From NCBI RefSeq assembly GCF_963678635.1, contig NC_087070.1, forward strand, positions 18,631,318-18,695,317: a stretch of 64,000 bases of DNA, read 5' to 3'. This DNA is from Symsagittifera roscoffensis. Taxonomy: Eukaryota > Xenacoelomorpha > Acoela > Convolutidae. Numbering within the stretch: position 1 is the stretch's first letter; every line of letters starts with the position of its first letter. This document shows, one piece after another, positions 12,269-24,336 of the stretch. Position numbers and translations under genes: made by a program. The notes beneath the pieces are model-generated. The model made no database searches. It had not been told where the DNA came from and worked only from the letters and a program-made list of their open reading frames with translations.

Positions 12269-12697
12269 ATGTATTTTGTAGAAACTTCGCCTGATCTGGT
12301 ACAAAATCAAGTGCGAGAAACGGTCTTTGGAGTTTTTTTGGCCCGATTGGACATCCCAATTCAAGTCTGGCACTTGCTGGAGGTGATGCAAAGGTATTTC
12401 AACGAACATCATATGACGCAAGTACCCATGACAGAGAACCAACTTGAAGAAAGGCAATTGATGGAGAAGGTGTCTGAGCATTTGGGATGAACTACTCCGA
12501 CATTCCTGACTCTAGATATGCGGCTCAACCAGTCGACGACTTCCTTTTTCCTTGGGAGGAAGCAGGTTCAGCCGTGCTTCTCAGAACCACAGACACCTCC
12601 ATCTTCACAACAACCACTACAAACTCGACCAGCTCTGCGTTCTATAGAGAACCTCCAGATTTCTCGACAGCCTTTTGTTGAATATTACTGTAAATAA
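12269..12697 (+). pseudogene. Small gene with one in-frame stop, unknown function
   Basis: From the ATG at 12269 one frame reads 73 codons to a TGA at 12488-12490. It then continues in the same frame, still with protein-like content, to TAA at 12695-12697. The first half looks helical and acidic with a Trp-His-Leu-Leu core. The second half is Gln/Pro/Ser-rich and ends in a basic-aromatic tail. An alternative frame opens at an ATG overlapping the first stop (12487-12681), but its Thr/Ser-rich content is less convincing. It could be a 142-residue protein with one nonsense mutation. I do not recognise the family. Confidence 0.4.
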
Positions 12698-13534
12698 TTG
12701 ATTTTTGACATTTATTTCGTTTTTTCTTTCAAATAATTTTTTTCAATTTGATTTCAAGTAAGAAAATAAATGAGAAATTCGTGGTAAAAAGTTGAAAAAC
12801 AGTTAGAATACAACTCGATTTAGCGCTCTAATGTACCAAACAAGTTAGAGAAAACACTGCAAAAATAGCAGACAAGTAAAATTGCCTGATGGTCAAAAAA
12901 TTTAAATGGTCATTTGGTCGAAAAAAGTCGAACACTTTTTGCATCTTGTCAAACTAATTGTAACATTTTTTGCATTTGGTCGAAGAAAAGTAAAACACTT
13001 TTTGCCTCTTGTCAAAGAAAAATTTAAACACTTATCGCATTTTGTAGAAAAAAAATAAACACTTTTAACGTTTTGTAAAAAATGTGAGTCAGTTATTGCA
13101 TTTGGTCGAAAAAATTGATTTTTTTTTACATTTACTTGAAAAAAATGAAATACATTTTGCAACTTGTCATACAAATTGAAACAAAATTACAAACCAACGT
13201 TTAATTTTAGTTGAAAATTTCATCAATATTTTTCAAAATTCTGTATTTCATTGGTTGTTTTCGTTTTTTTTTTGCCATAACTTGAGGTTCTTTAAAAAAA
13301 ATAGTTTCTAAATAGTGGAAAAATTTTTTACGGTGATTACAACGGAAATTATGAATGATACAAGAATTCGAGTTTTTTCAAGTTTTTTTGCTTATTTGTT
13401 TCTTTGTTTATCTTTGTTTATAAGAAATATGTTTCTATCAAGCTCATTTTCAATGTCTGAGATGGTCATTCATTCGATTTTAAGATGAATCACTACAAAA
13501 AACTACAAGAGTGGTGGACAGATGACGTTGATGG
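12698..13534. other. AT-rich non-coding stretch with a minisatellite
   Basis: No gene seen. It contains the degenerate 32-bp minisatellite listed separately and long A and T runs. Confidence 0.6.
12890..13185. repeat. Degenerate minisatellite, about 32-bp unit
   Basis: About nine imperfect copies of a unit like ttgcatttggtcgaaaaaa followed by an aacactt block. Odd and even copies tend to alternate between ttggtcga and cttgtcaa, so the real period may be a 64-bp dimer. A minus-strand open frame across it is a consequence of the repeat, not evidence for a gene. Confidence 0.75.
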
Positions 13535-14516
13535 AGATTGAATTAGTTTTAACTTGTATTGAATCTAAAAAGTCTAGACAATCGTGATAAGTTTGAAAAA
13601 ATTCTAGAAAAATTTATACAGTTTTTTTCATCACAATTCTTGATCTGTTTTTTTATTTATTTAAATGTTTTGATTGATGATAAAAACAGCAATAACCGAG
13701 CTCAAATTTTTGTGAAGCTTTCAATGGAAATTGAGCTAACAAATTTTAATCTACGTTTAAAACTTGAGGAGATTTCGTTACGATAAATTTGTAAAAAAGT
13801 GGATAACATACGCTAATGAGTGGTTAAGTACTTGTTAAAAAAATGTAAGAAAACTGGATAGTTATAAAAATTCGACTAACTGAAAGGTTTTGCCTAGTTA
13901 CCATTTTCAAATTTTCCTTGTTTAGTGTTTGTAAAAGTGTTCATTGAGTAGTGCGTTTTTAAGAAGATCATGAGTGTTAATTATTAAGAGTTATGGTTTT
14001 CTACTGACGATTTTAGAAAAAAAAATTGATAATTGACCTGGAAAAGATGAAAAACAGTACGTCTTTGCTAACCTTTAAAAATTTCAAGATCATAATAAAC
14101 ATCATTCTCAGCCAAAAATTTACTTCAATATGTAGAAAATTGGATTTGAAACAGCAATATACAGTTATCAGGTTGAGAGAATTATGTGAAGACTTTTGGC
14201 AAAGGATTTATGGTATCAATTCTGCTTCGGATTATTGAACTTTTGTTGAAATGCTACATTTTTTTAACTAAAATTGTTTTTTTTTCAAGTGAATTTTTCT
14301 TGATATTTTTCAAAGATATTTTTCTAGTCTCTGCAGAATTTGGCTAAGACATGTTCCTATTAAAACCAAATGGAACTTACAATTCTCCAAAGAAATAAAA
14401 TGTTGTGGTTAGAGACACAATAATTATGGGTTTTTATGTATTTTTCAATGGAAAATCACTGGAAACGGAAATAATTAGCAATTTTTACAATAACCGAAAC
14501 AAAATCTGGGAAAAAC

Positions 14517-14888
14517 ATGATACATAGCAGCAGCCTTTTGGACGAATGGTTTCAACAGAGATTTGCGGATTTACAAAGAAGGAGTACTGCCTACGCAATT
14601 TTTATATATGGAAATTTTATACTAAACAATCCATACTTTTTACTACTTCCATATATGGAAACTAAAAAGAATCATACTTTTTACTGCCTCTTTGATTTCA
14701 AAAAAAAACAATTTTTTTCTCTTTTGTCTTTATCTGATCAGTTGGCTCTTTCAAAAATGTACTCAAAAAAGATTCTAGTCCCAATTACAATAATTTCTCA
14801 AAAAATCAAACAAGAATTAGGAGATTTGTTTGGTTCCAAAAATCCTACAAGGGGATACTATACTTCAAACCGTGCTTTCAACTATTAA
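14517..14888 (+). CDS. Hypothetical 123-aa ORF in repeat copy 1
   Basis: An ATG at 14517 opens 123 codons. The first 25 residues are plausible protein (a DEWFQQRFADLQRR stretch); the rest is Phe/Lys/Tyr-rich like AT-rich background. The second repeat copy keeps the start region (from 16740) but has lost the ATG and shifts frame after about 85 codons. That loss argues against selection on the whole ORF. It may be one exon of a multi-exon gene rather than a complete protein. Function unknown. Confidence 0.25.
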   Translation: MIHSSSLLDEWFQQRFADLQRRSTAYAIFIYGNFILNNPYFLLLPYMETKKNHTFYCLFDFKKKQFFSLLSLSDQLALSKMYSKKILVPITIISQKIKQELGDLFGSKNPTRGYYTSNRAFNY

Positions 14889-15437
14889 GAACACACAGTT
14901 TGGGACGATTTGAAACTTCCCAACAACTCTATCTTAGTAAAAAAGAAGGAGAAGCAAAAGCGGCAATCCGGAATACTGTTATTCACGATGCTGAAAACCT
15001 TGGACTTGTAAGTCTATATGAAGCCAAATCTGGAAAAGTATCAACTGTGGATCAGCAATTCGACATCTGTAATAGAGTATTGGAAATAGCAACATACAAC
15101 TTGAGGAGGGTGTGTGTCACAACCAAGAATTACAATGTGATCAAGCCGCCCTAAATTCAGATTCGACTCTTCACTGCAAAGGAAAACGAAGACTTGATTA
15201 TACATATTTAAAAGAATTCCGGTTGTTTATACTACAAAATACCAAAAAGAAAACAAGGAAAATGTTTTTTTTTTGGCCATTTCTTTTTTCACTGGTTAGT
15301 ATGAAAAGATGAAAATATCCTTGAAAGTAATGCTCAATGCTGATTGGTTGATATCTGATTGGTTGATATCAAAATTGGTTGAAGCTTTTCAAATTTTCTT
15401 GTCTAAAAGTTTGGGACAATCTAAATCTCTCGTTTAA

Positions 15438-15677
15438 TCTCAAGTTCTTTCTCTATTTTTTGAGATAACGTCACTGAATAGAGTTGCATGTCTTGAATGT
15501 TGCAGGGAATACACACGTAAAGATGCGTCAAGACAACGCATAACTTGTGGTGTTTTGAAGTGTTCGAACTATAAATTTTGTTCATATAGCAGCGAGTTTT
15601 TCACTGGTCATATGAACCAGAAGCAATATTCTTGTCAACATAAAATTAAGTATGATGAGGGTGCACAGCAGTTTTGA
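15438..15677 (+). pseudogene. Zinc-finger-like exon, copy 1 (finger damaged)
   Basis: An open frame of 79 codons between stops, without an ATG at the start, so it is probably an exon. It encodes a Cys/His-rich segment: CLECC near residue 17, a C-x5-C pair, and a final SCQHK. One cysteine of the second CxxC pair is replaced by Tyr (CSNY) relative to the second copy, so the metal site is probably broken here. The layout resembles the N-terminal fingers of Polinton-like polymerases and other C2H2-type fingers, but I cannot assign it. Confidence 0.4.
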
Positions 15678-17657
15678 AAAACACTCCAAAAGAAGGTAAA
15701 ACTAAAATTTTTTTAAATTAAAAATAGGGGAAATTACTGTGAATAATAGTTTTTACTGAATCAGAAAAGTCTAAACAGTAGTGAAAAAGTTGAAAAGTTT
15801 CTCGCAAAATTAAACAGTTTCTCTATCACAATTCTTGATCTGGCAATTTTTTCGTTCAAATGGTTTGATTGATGATAAAAACAGCAATAACCGAGTTCGA
15901 ATTGTCTGAAAGCTTTCAATAGAAATCGAGCCAAAGGTCTTTAATCTACGTTAAAAACTCCATAAGTTGCAAGCTTGCGGAGATTTCGTTACGATAAATT
16001 TGTTTAAAATTGGATAAAATACGCTAATGAGTGGTTGAGTTATTGTTTAAAATTTGTGAGAAAACTGGATTTTTATTTAAAAAAATTGACTAATGGAAAG
16101 GTTTTGCCTAGTTACCATTTTTTGAATTTTCCTTGTTTAGTGTTTGTAAAAGTGTTCATAGAGCAGTGCGTTTTTAAGAAAATTATGAGGGCATGAGGGC
16201 TGATTTCTTAATAATTATGGTTTTCTACTGACGATTTCAGAAAAGAAATTGATAGTTGACCAGGAAAAGATGAAAAACAGAATCTCTTTGCTAACCTTTG
16301 AAAAATTCAAGATCATATTATACATCATTCTCAGCCAAAAACTTACTTCACTATATAGAAAATTGGATTTGAAACAGCAATATACAGCTATCAGGTCGAA
16401 AAAATTGTATGAAGACTTTGAGCAAAGGTTTTATGGTATTAATTCTGCTTCGGATTATTGAACGTTTGTTGAATTGCTACGTTTTTTCATCTAAAATTCT
16501 TTTTTCAAGTGAATTTTTCTTAAGTTTTTTCAAAAATGTATTTTTCTAGTCTCTGCAGAATTTGGCTAAGACATGTTCCTATTAAAACCAAATGGAACTT
16601 ACAATTCTTCAAAGAAATAAAGAATTGTGGTTAGAGACACAATAATTATGGGTTTCTATGTATTTTTCAATGGAAAATCACTGGAAACGGAAGTAATTAG
16701 CGATTTTTACAATAACCTGAAACAAAATCTCGGAAAAACTTGATAAATAGCAGCAGCCATTTGGAAGAATGGTTTCAACAGAGATTTGCGGATTTACAAA
16801 GAAGGAGTACCGCCTACGCAATTTTTTTATATGAAAATTTTATACTAAACATTCTATACTTTTTACTACTTTCATATATGAAAATTGAGAAGAGTCATAC
16901 GATTTACTGCGTCTTTGATTTCAAAAATCAAACATTTTTTTTCCTCATTTGTCTTTATCTGATCAGTTTGCTCTTTCAAAAATGTACTCGAAAAAGAGTC
17001 TAGTCTCAATTACAATAATTTCTCAAAAAATCAAACAAGAATTAGGAGATTTGTTTGGTTTTAAAAATCCTACAAGGGGATACTATACTTCAAACCGTGC
17101 TTTCAACTATTAAGAACACACAGTTTGGGACAATTTGAAACTTCCCAACATGTCTATCTTAGTGAAAAAGAAGGAGAAGCAAAAGCGGCAATCCGGAATA
17201 CTGTTATTCACGATGCCGAAAACCTTTGACTTGTAAGTATATATGAAGCCAAATCTGGAAAAGTATCAACTGTGATCAGCATTTCGACATTTGTAATAGA
17301 TTATTGGAAATAGCAACATACAACATGAGGAGGGTGTGTGTCACAACCAAGAACTACAATGTGAACAAGCCGCCCTAAATTCAGATTCGATTCTTCACTG
17401 CAAAGGAAAACGAAGACTTGATTATCCATATTTAAAAGAAATCCGGTTGTTTATACTACAAAATACCAAAAAGAAAACAATTAAAAAATTTGTTTTGGCC
17501 ATTTCTTTTTTCACCGGTTAGTGAAAAGATAAAAATATCCTTAAAAGTAATGCTCAATGCTGATTGGTTGATATCTGATTGGTTGATATCAAAATTGGTT
17601 GGAGCTTTTCAAATCTTCTTGTCTAAAAAATTGGGACAATCTAGATCTCTCGTTTAA

Positions 17658-17939
17658 TCTCAAGTTCTTTCTCTATTTTTTGAGATACCGTCACTGAATA
17701 AAGTTCCATGTCTTGATTGTGGCAGGGAATACACACGTAAAGATGCGTCAAGACAACTCATAACTTGTGGTGTTTTGAAGTGTTCAAACTGTAAATTTTA
17801 TACATATAGCAGCGAGTTTTTCACTAGTCATATGAACCAGAAGTATTATTCTTGTCAACATAAAGTTAAATATGGAAAGGGTGCACATCAGTCTTCAAAC
17901 ACACTCCAAAAGAAGGTAAAACTAATATTTTTTAATTAA
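17658..17939 (+). CDS. Zinc-finger-like exon, copy 2 (finger intact)
   Basis: This is the same exon as at 15438, here 93 codons. It keeps the cysteine pairs CLDC and CSNC, followed by HM and SCQHK, which makes a complete C-x2-C...H...C-type metal site. After the finger it runs through a possible splice donor (AAG followed by GTAAAA near 17914), which would cut the coding part to about 85 residues. Retention of the metal ligands in one of two copies fits a recently functional gene. No ATG is in frame, so an upstream exon is expected. A DNA- or RNA-binding role is the usual inference for such fingers. Confidence 0.45.
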   Translation, partial: SQVLSLFFEIPSLNKVPCLDCGREYTRKDASRQLITCGVLKCSNCKFYTYSSEFFTSHMNQKYYSCQHKVKYGKGAHQSSNTLQKKVKLIFFN

Positions 17940-19653
17940 AAACAGGGGAAATTACTGTGATTAGTTTATACTGAATTAGAAATTTCTAAACAGTAGTGAA
18001 AAAGTTTTAAAAGTTTCTAGCAAAACTATGCGTTTCTATCACAATTCTTCATCTGTCATTTTTTTCCTTCAAATGGTTTGATTAATGATAAAAACAGCAT
18101 TAACCGAGTTCAAAATGTCTGGAAGCTTTCAATAGAAATTGAGTAAAAAATCTTTAATCTACCTTAAAAACTCCAATGGTTGCAAGTTTGCGGAGATTTT
18201 TTTTCATTCAATTTGTAGTAAAAATGCATTGTTAAAAAACTCTACGAGAACTGGATGTTTATAAAACATCGACTAATTGAAAAGTTTTGCCTAGTCACCA
18301 TATTCAAGTTCTCCTTATTTAATGTTTGTAAAAGTGTTGATAGAGTAGTGCGCTTTTAAGGAGATTATGAGGGTTGATTTCTTAAGAATTATGGTTTTTT
18401 ACTGACGATTTCAGAAAAGAAATTGATAACTGACCTGGGAAAGATGAAAAACAGTATGTCTTTGTTAACTTTTGAAAATTTCAAGATGATAATATACATC
18501 ATTCTCAGCGAAAAACTTATGTCAATATAGAAAATTAGACTTAAAACAGCAATATACAGTTATCAGGATGAGAAAAATAAAAAAGGTTTTTAGCAAAGTA
18601 TTTACGGTATTAATTCTGCTTCGAATTATTGAACGTTCGTTGATATGATACATTTTTCCATCAAGTGAAGTTTTCTTCAAATTGGATTAAGTTGGAAGTT
18701 AGTAGATGAAGCAGAAACTGAGAAAATACCAACTTGAGATAGAAATTCTCTCTTCAATTCATTAGGAGTTTTAAGAAATTTTTACTCAGTTTTAGCTGAT
18801 AAATTATATCTTGAGAAAAAAAACAACTTTAAAAGCCTCAAAGAATTATATTTATGTGTAGCTTGTTGGAAAATTTGTTATCATTTGAAACATTAGGTAA
18901 TTTCGTATAGATATTTTGAGGATAAGTTGTGTAAGGTAAACTCAACACCGACATCTTTTTGAAGATGATTTATGAAACTTAAATCAAAAATTAGCTTTCA
19001 AGATTTAAACTTTTTATTATGCATAAAAAACAAGAAAATTTGATGTAGAAAGATTTTTAGAGACAAAAATATGGAGCATGCTGAAAATTTCTATACAAAC
19101 TGTTCCTTTAGTAGAAATAGATGTAGGATCTCTTAATTATTAGAAAATTAAACTGAAAAACTAAAATTATACAAACAAAAAAGATTTTGTTCTGGTTAGC
19201 TTCCATTTTTTTCAGTTAGAAAAAAAATGTAGAACTATAGAGTTTTTTTACTCAATAAAAATTTCAAAGTAATTATCAGATGTTATCAGTTTTAATTCAT
19301 CTCTGCCAGCAAATTTTTGTTCAATTGAAATTATTTTCCTCCTAAATTCCCCAGTTTTGACTAAACTTTCTATTTAAGTGAGTTCAAGAGCGATAACATG
19401 TATAAAGCATAGAGCAAAAATTACATTAAAAGTAGAAAATTTCACGGAAAAAATCATGAAAATATTGTTGCAGAAGCAACAGAGAGATAATCGCCAGTAA
19501 GGAAGAAGATTTTGTTGAATTTCATCCAATAACTAATTAACTTTTAAGGTAAATTTACCCCAATTTTAGTCAATTTTAGCAGTAAACTGTTGATTTTTCA
19601 TCATTGATTTGAAACTGTTTGTTAATAACGTTAAAAATTTCTCAGGAGATACA

Positions 19654-19705
19654 ATTTAACAAGCATTGTCAGACTCCCTATATAAAATCCAATTATATCA
19701 AATCT
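19654..19705 (+). repeat. 52-bp direct repeat, copy 1
   Basis: The block tttaacaagcattgtcagac followed by tccctatataaaatccaatt matches 20994-21045 in the same orientation with a handful of differences. It contains TATATAAA. The copies are 1340 bp apart and could mark the ends of a short decayed element. Confidence 0.75.
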
Positions 19706-19904
19706 TATCGCGTTTTGAAGATTTTTTGAAAGTCTTACCATGAGCCAAAAAGAAATAATACTTTCATTCAACAATCTACACGTAAAACAAGTACTCACCC
19801 ATCTACTAACGTGCGACAGGATTTTTGCGAAAAAACTAGACATTTGCACACAAAATTAAGGAAAGAACCGTTTTTCTTAACATTTTCTTACCATCCCACT
19901 GAAA

Positions 19905-20215
19905 CCTTACCTTTCCCTATCTTAATCTATTGGGAAACTTATTCCCTATCTTAATATATTGGGAAACCTAGTTCCTATTTTATTAAAATGAATTTCTAAT
20001 CCTTATTCATTAGAAAATCTATACACTTTCCTAATACATGGGAAACTCGAGTGCCGAAAAATTATTCTGAAACTTACCATCAGACTGAAACCTTACCATT
20101 CCCTATCGTAATACATTAGGAAGCCTATTCACTATCTTAATACATAGGCAATCTAATCCATATCTTAATACATAGGTTGGTGACCGGATGTTCTATTACC
20201 TATCTTAAAACATAA
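19905..20215. repeat. Minisatellite-like block, about 28-30 bp unit
   Basis: The phrase ccctatcttaatnnattggga recurs about eight times with variable spacing, mixed with accatc...gaaaccttacc phrases that occur twice. The unit is degenerate, so copy number is approximate. Confidence 0.65.
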
Positions 20216-20993
20216 AGGTCAACCCCACCCCACCCCCACCTCTCCACCATCATATACTACTGACGTACCTTATCCAAAATTACTCTAAGAGAAAACTACC
20301 CCGAACTTAAAATCAATTTTTTCACGTCCGGGCAAGATATATCATTTTTTTCTCAATCTGTTTTCCGACACAATTTTCCTTTTCTTTCAATTGTTTCGTT
20401 TGACAGTTTGGTCAGGGGCGGATCTAGGATTTTCTCGAGTGGGGGTGGGCGGTTTATTGAAAAAAAACTCAAAGTTTTGCCGTCCTCTTCTTTTAGGCCA
20501 ACCAAATTGAATTTTTCTGAGCACTTTATGGAAAAATTTGAGCAAAACATAGCATACCTCCTCATAATTAGTATATTTTGGCGCCGATGGCGTCTTTAGA
20601 ACAAATTAGGGTCAGTCGACCAAAAATAGGAATCGCAAAATAGTACAAACGGTCCCTGAAAATAACCGTTCAACCCAAACCCCCTATTAAAGTACTCCTT
20701 TTCCCAAGTTCTTAGGCCTTAGTGGAAAAATCATGCAAAGCATTTTGTCGTCTTCTTCCCGTCACATGCCCTTGTAATTTTTTCATTCTTCGACTTTTCG
20801 TTGTTCCGCTGCGTTTTTCTGTTTCTGGCATCCTACCTTTTTTAAAATCATCTTCATTCGCTGGTATCAATATTCCGATGTTTCCTTCAAAGTATACATG
20901 CTTTCGCCCCAAAGGCTCCACATGCAAAAGGGTTCTACAGATTGATTAGGCCAAAATGCTCAAGTCTATCAGATGCTGTGAAATGTCCCCCAA

Positions 20994-21045
20994 GTTTAAC
21001 AAGCACTGTCAGAATCCCTATATAAAATCCAGTTATAGAGAATCT
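20994..21045 (+). repeat. 52-bp direct repeat, copy 2
   Basis: Second copy of the block at 19654-19705, with the same TATATAAA core and the same orientation. A longer alignment between the two flanks is not evident by eye. Confidence 0.75.
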
Positions 21046-22329
21046 TGGTCCATGGAATATATACAATGTATACCATCACAACATTTCTCCATTTTTCTCG
21101 TCTCTAATTTCCTGAAACAGATATTTATTAGAAATGTCGCAACATTAACTTTTAGACATCGTAAACTCTGGAAACAGCAGAATCTGCGCTTGATATTGAT
21201 GCGAATCAATTGCAAAAAAAAAACAGCTCTCATTGATTTGTATCTCAGGGTTCGTTTTCTGAGGATCAGTTAGGTTTATTTCGGTTGCAGCCCGAGTGGT
21301 ACATTCACAAATTAGTGAAAATGTCAAATTCAATAAGTAACTGTAAATCGTCGGTTTTACCTTGGGCATCTGCAGTATAGTTAGAAGGAACAGGCAGATC
21401 ATTACTCAGTCTAGTTTTGAGTTCGAGTTATTTTTGAGAAGTTATTGTCAAATGCGGTCAACGCAGCTTACTTGATGTTTCCTGGGTACAAAAAGAAGCA
21501 AATGAAGGCATACATCAAACTCGTTATCTTGATCGGAAATTTGTTATGAAAAAGAGCCTATTAAATCCATTCAGAGCTTTACGAAAGTGTAATCTCAAAT
21601 TTCTATATATCCGTTTCATCAGCCAGTGTTACCTGAAACCATTCATTTCTTATTTGCGTAGCCACATGACATGCAACTAGATAGGTTCATTCACGTCCCA
21701 CAGATCAGGAATATCTGCTTTATGTTTGCGAATGTCATTTTTAACCGAGGCATGGTCGCTATTTCAATCTTTGAAGACACCGCTGTTGGAAACAGAATTC
21801 TGTGGAACCAAAAGCAGGCCACAGAAGAGATTATCTCCCCGCAAGAGCCACAGGACGTAGAAAGTTAAAAAATCACTGACAGGCAGTTTAATTAACAGCA
21901 CCATTAGCACTTGGAAAAAAAGCTCGCAAAATTGCACAGTACTGCTGAAAGCTCTGAATATTCATAGAAATTAAATTTTTCTTTCTTTAGTTCAAATGTT
22001 GAAGTTTCTTTTTATAAGCTGAATTCATTTGCAATTAAAGAATGTTTTCCAATCGGCTTTTTGATGGGTCATAACTGATGTTCGTTTTCATCATACGTTT
22101 GAAGTAATTACTTGTGGCGAATAGTTTTAGCTGCTAGCTGTCAAAATATTCCAACTAATATGGAACGTTTTTTCTTATTCTGATCTTGAATCTTTATCAC
22201 GCATTCTTGAGTTTTTGCCATTGATTTTTTGTTAAACACCTCTGCATACATACCTAGTGAAAAGTAGTTTGGTTCCAGGAACTTTTTATAATTTGTTCCG
22301 ACCATTTGGAAAATGTGGCTGAACTTTTG

Positions 22330-22739
22330 AGTTATAACCGATGTGGTTAACTCATAGAAAAATTTCGGATAGGGTACACCGTCTGCTCGTCACGCTATCT
22401 TATTTTCGGCCGGATAGATTCGTGCAACTTCTTAGTCTAATACCGATCCTAATCTTACTCTTATTTCTACTAGTCTCAGGGTGTTTAACTAGTCTCTGCT
22501 AGGCTCAATAGATCTAGAGTATACTGGCTTATTGCAACTGCTGAAGTTCTCTTGGAGAGGCAACTAACTTCTAAGTTAAATTCAAATCTCTCTGGTGCTG
22601 AAATTACAAGTAATTTCAGCACTTACAAATAAGTGGGTTGTTAGTTAGATGGATTATGATTGGTTAATAATAAAAATTTTACAGTGGTAAAATATCCAAT
22701 TAATCCAATTATAAAATGTAGTTTAGATCAGGTTCCACT
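22330..22739 (-). repeat. 3' LTR of the giant element
   Basis: A 410-bp sequence matching 46762-47171 at about 96% by eye. Read on the minus strand it begins AGTGGAACCTG and has a TATA-like TTATAATTGG about 25 bp in. It contains a perfect 13-bp inverted repeat with a 2-nt loop at 22595-22622. Confidence 0.92.
22595..22622. promoter_or_regulatory. Perfect hairpin inside the LTR
   Basis: gtgctgaaattac and its exact reverse complement are separated by two bases. The same site in the other LTR (47027-47054) has lost one end pair but keeps 12 bp. It could form an RNA hairpin in the R region or serve as a palindromic protein-binding site. Confidence 0.7.
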
Positions 22740-24160
22740 CATCCGGGTTTTGCAGAGTTTTTTAGAATTATCTTTCTGCAATTTGAAGGATGGATGATGA
22801 ACGTTGGTATTTGGCGGACATCATTTTCTTGTCCGGTTCCTCATGGAGAAGAACGTTCCAGGACGCTGGAATTAGGGACAGGAAATTGTTACGTTGTCTT
22901 TCGACAACGACTGTGATCCCCAATGAAATCAATCCGATTTCAAAATGGTTTGCTATGACAAGTTTTTCTGTATTATGTAGAGAACTTGTTTTGTGTGCAA
23001 CCTCGTCTGGGAATGGCGTGAAGATCGTGTGTGGAAGGGATGCCTTGTAACTCGGATCTGTACGTATACTTGAACATCGAGGTGGTCATTGTTCTAGTTC
23101 AATGAAGCCCTTTTCTGCGAAGTCAAGTCGTACACTAAATCCTTTGAGTTGTGATTGTGGACGGCATGTCGGTTGTGCTTAGCCATTCTTTTGCTCGAGT
23201 GTGATGGGATCATCTAGACTTTGGATGTTCGTCTTTGTTGTTGTGTATTGATCTATATACTGCAAAGTATAATTTACATTTTATAAAATTATGTTAATTC
23301 AATTTTTTAATCATGATTTTAGTTAGTCGTTTTCACAAAAGCGTTTTGTTTTAGTTTGGTTATTTTGAAGAGTTACTCACCCTTTAGTACCTCTTATTAA
23401 AAATAGGAGTGTGGTCACAAAGCGTGGATGTAGCGCGGTGGGTTAGGCCGGCTATAGAGCATGCTCAGGACGTCCTCTCTGGTGGGTTAGGCCAGGAGTG
23501 GGAGTATGATTTCATGCTGTTTCTTTAAGAGGTCCTGTTATGTGATAACGTTTTATGTTGGGTTTATGTTAGTCTTTCCTTTGTTACTTTGGTTGTGTCC
23601 TTTTTTCAAAAATCAAATTGTTTTTGGTATGGGTTTGTCTTGCGACTTTTTTGTGTTTTATTATTTTTTTCTTAGACTTTATAATAAACTTCAAAAGAAT
23701 AAATTATCCAGTTTTAAACTGGGTTAATTCGGTTTGGGTACCGTTGGTTTTCTTTTCTTAGTCATGCTTTTATTTCATGATTTGTGGTGTTAAATAAGCT
23801 GCGTTGGTTAGTTTGGTTTTGTATATAATTCCTTTCCAACCGGGTTAAAGGATAGTTTGAAATTTGTTATCGTTTGTTAGAGTTGTTGAGTGTGAAAGCT
23901 TGAAACTTAAAATCATTATTTAAACAATTCCTCGTGGGCTAGCTGTGCGAGTTCGGATAGAATTCTTGTGCGAGTGAATGGAAATATTTGAAAAGATTAG
24001 TACTGCTTTCTCATTTTATCAATTTATTGCATAGAATTTGAATTTTACTGCGTTTGGGGGAAATTTAAAAGTATAAATTTTCATCGTAATTAAGTTTACT
24101 GCTTCATGGGGAAATAATTTATAGATAAAATTACTAAATTTGGTATGAATTTTATAACAT
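22740..24160. other. 3' non-coding part of the element
   Basis: No ORF here fits the element on the minus strand. A forward ATG at 22790 gives 86 codons (to 23050) with ordinary composition, but it runs against the element and I do not trust it. Two copies of ggtgggttaggcc lie at about 23438 and 23481. The sequence next to the LTR is only weakly purine-rich on the minus strand, so the polypurine tract is degenerate or lies elsewhere. Confidence 0.5.
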
Positions 24161-24327
24161 TATTTAGTGCAAGAAATTAACGAATTTTAAGATAACTTAA
24201 CAAGTTTGTATTTTTATTTTTCTTTTCTGTTTTGTAGATGATCGTGGTGTGAAGACTAGAAATATAAATCAAACCTTGATAGAAAATGGTTAGTACTAAT
24301 ATAAAATTAATAGTGAAGAGTATTTTA

Positions 24328-24336
24328 AATTATACT
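24328..24336 (-). promoter_or_regulatory. Splice-donor-like site after the large ORF
   Basis: On the minus strand the stop codon of the large ORF is followed at once by CAGGTAAGTAT, a near-perfect 5' splice site. The same sequence occurs in unit B (about 30309-30317). Position approximate to a few bases. Use in splicing is inferred only. Confidence 0.35.

Larger units (their letters stand above)
13535..18660. repeat. 2.2-kb tandem repeat, two full copies and one partial
   Basis: Copies start near 13535, 15745 and 17950. Matching landmarks are the tatcacaattcttgatctg block, the gaaaggttttgcctagttacca block and the gaatttggctaagacatgttcc block. The first two copies agree over their whole length with moderate divergence; the third stops matching after about 18660. 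Each full copy has the same order of short coding-like pieces and ends with a zinc-finger-like exon. The degree of divergence suggests an old duplication. Confidence 0.9.
18661..22329. other. Gene-poor AT-rich region
   Basis: No supported gene. It holds two direct repeats of 52 bp (19654-19705 and 20994-21045) and a minisatellite-like block (19905-20215). A fragment reading caggggcggatctagg at about 20413 resembles a hAT-type terminal sequence but has no partner. Forward frames at 20722-20949 and 21671-21868 are short and unsupported. Confidence 0.55.

Noticed and set aside
12902-13174. 90-codon minus-strand ORF with repeating peptide
   Set aside because: It is produced by the degenerate minisatellite, with no start or family.
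20413-20450. hAT-like terminal sequence caggggcggatctagg
   Set aside because: No matching inverted end or 8-bp target duplication was found nearby. It may be a solo fragment or chance.
22790-23050. 86-codon forward ORF next to the 3' LTR
   Set aside because: It is antisense to the element, with no conserved feature; ordinary length for chance.
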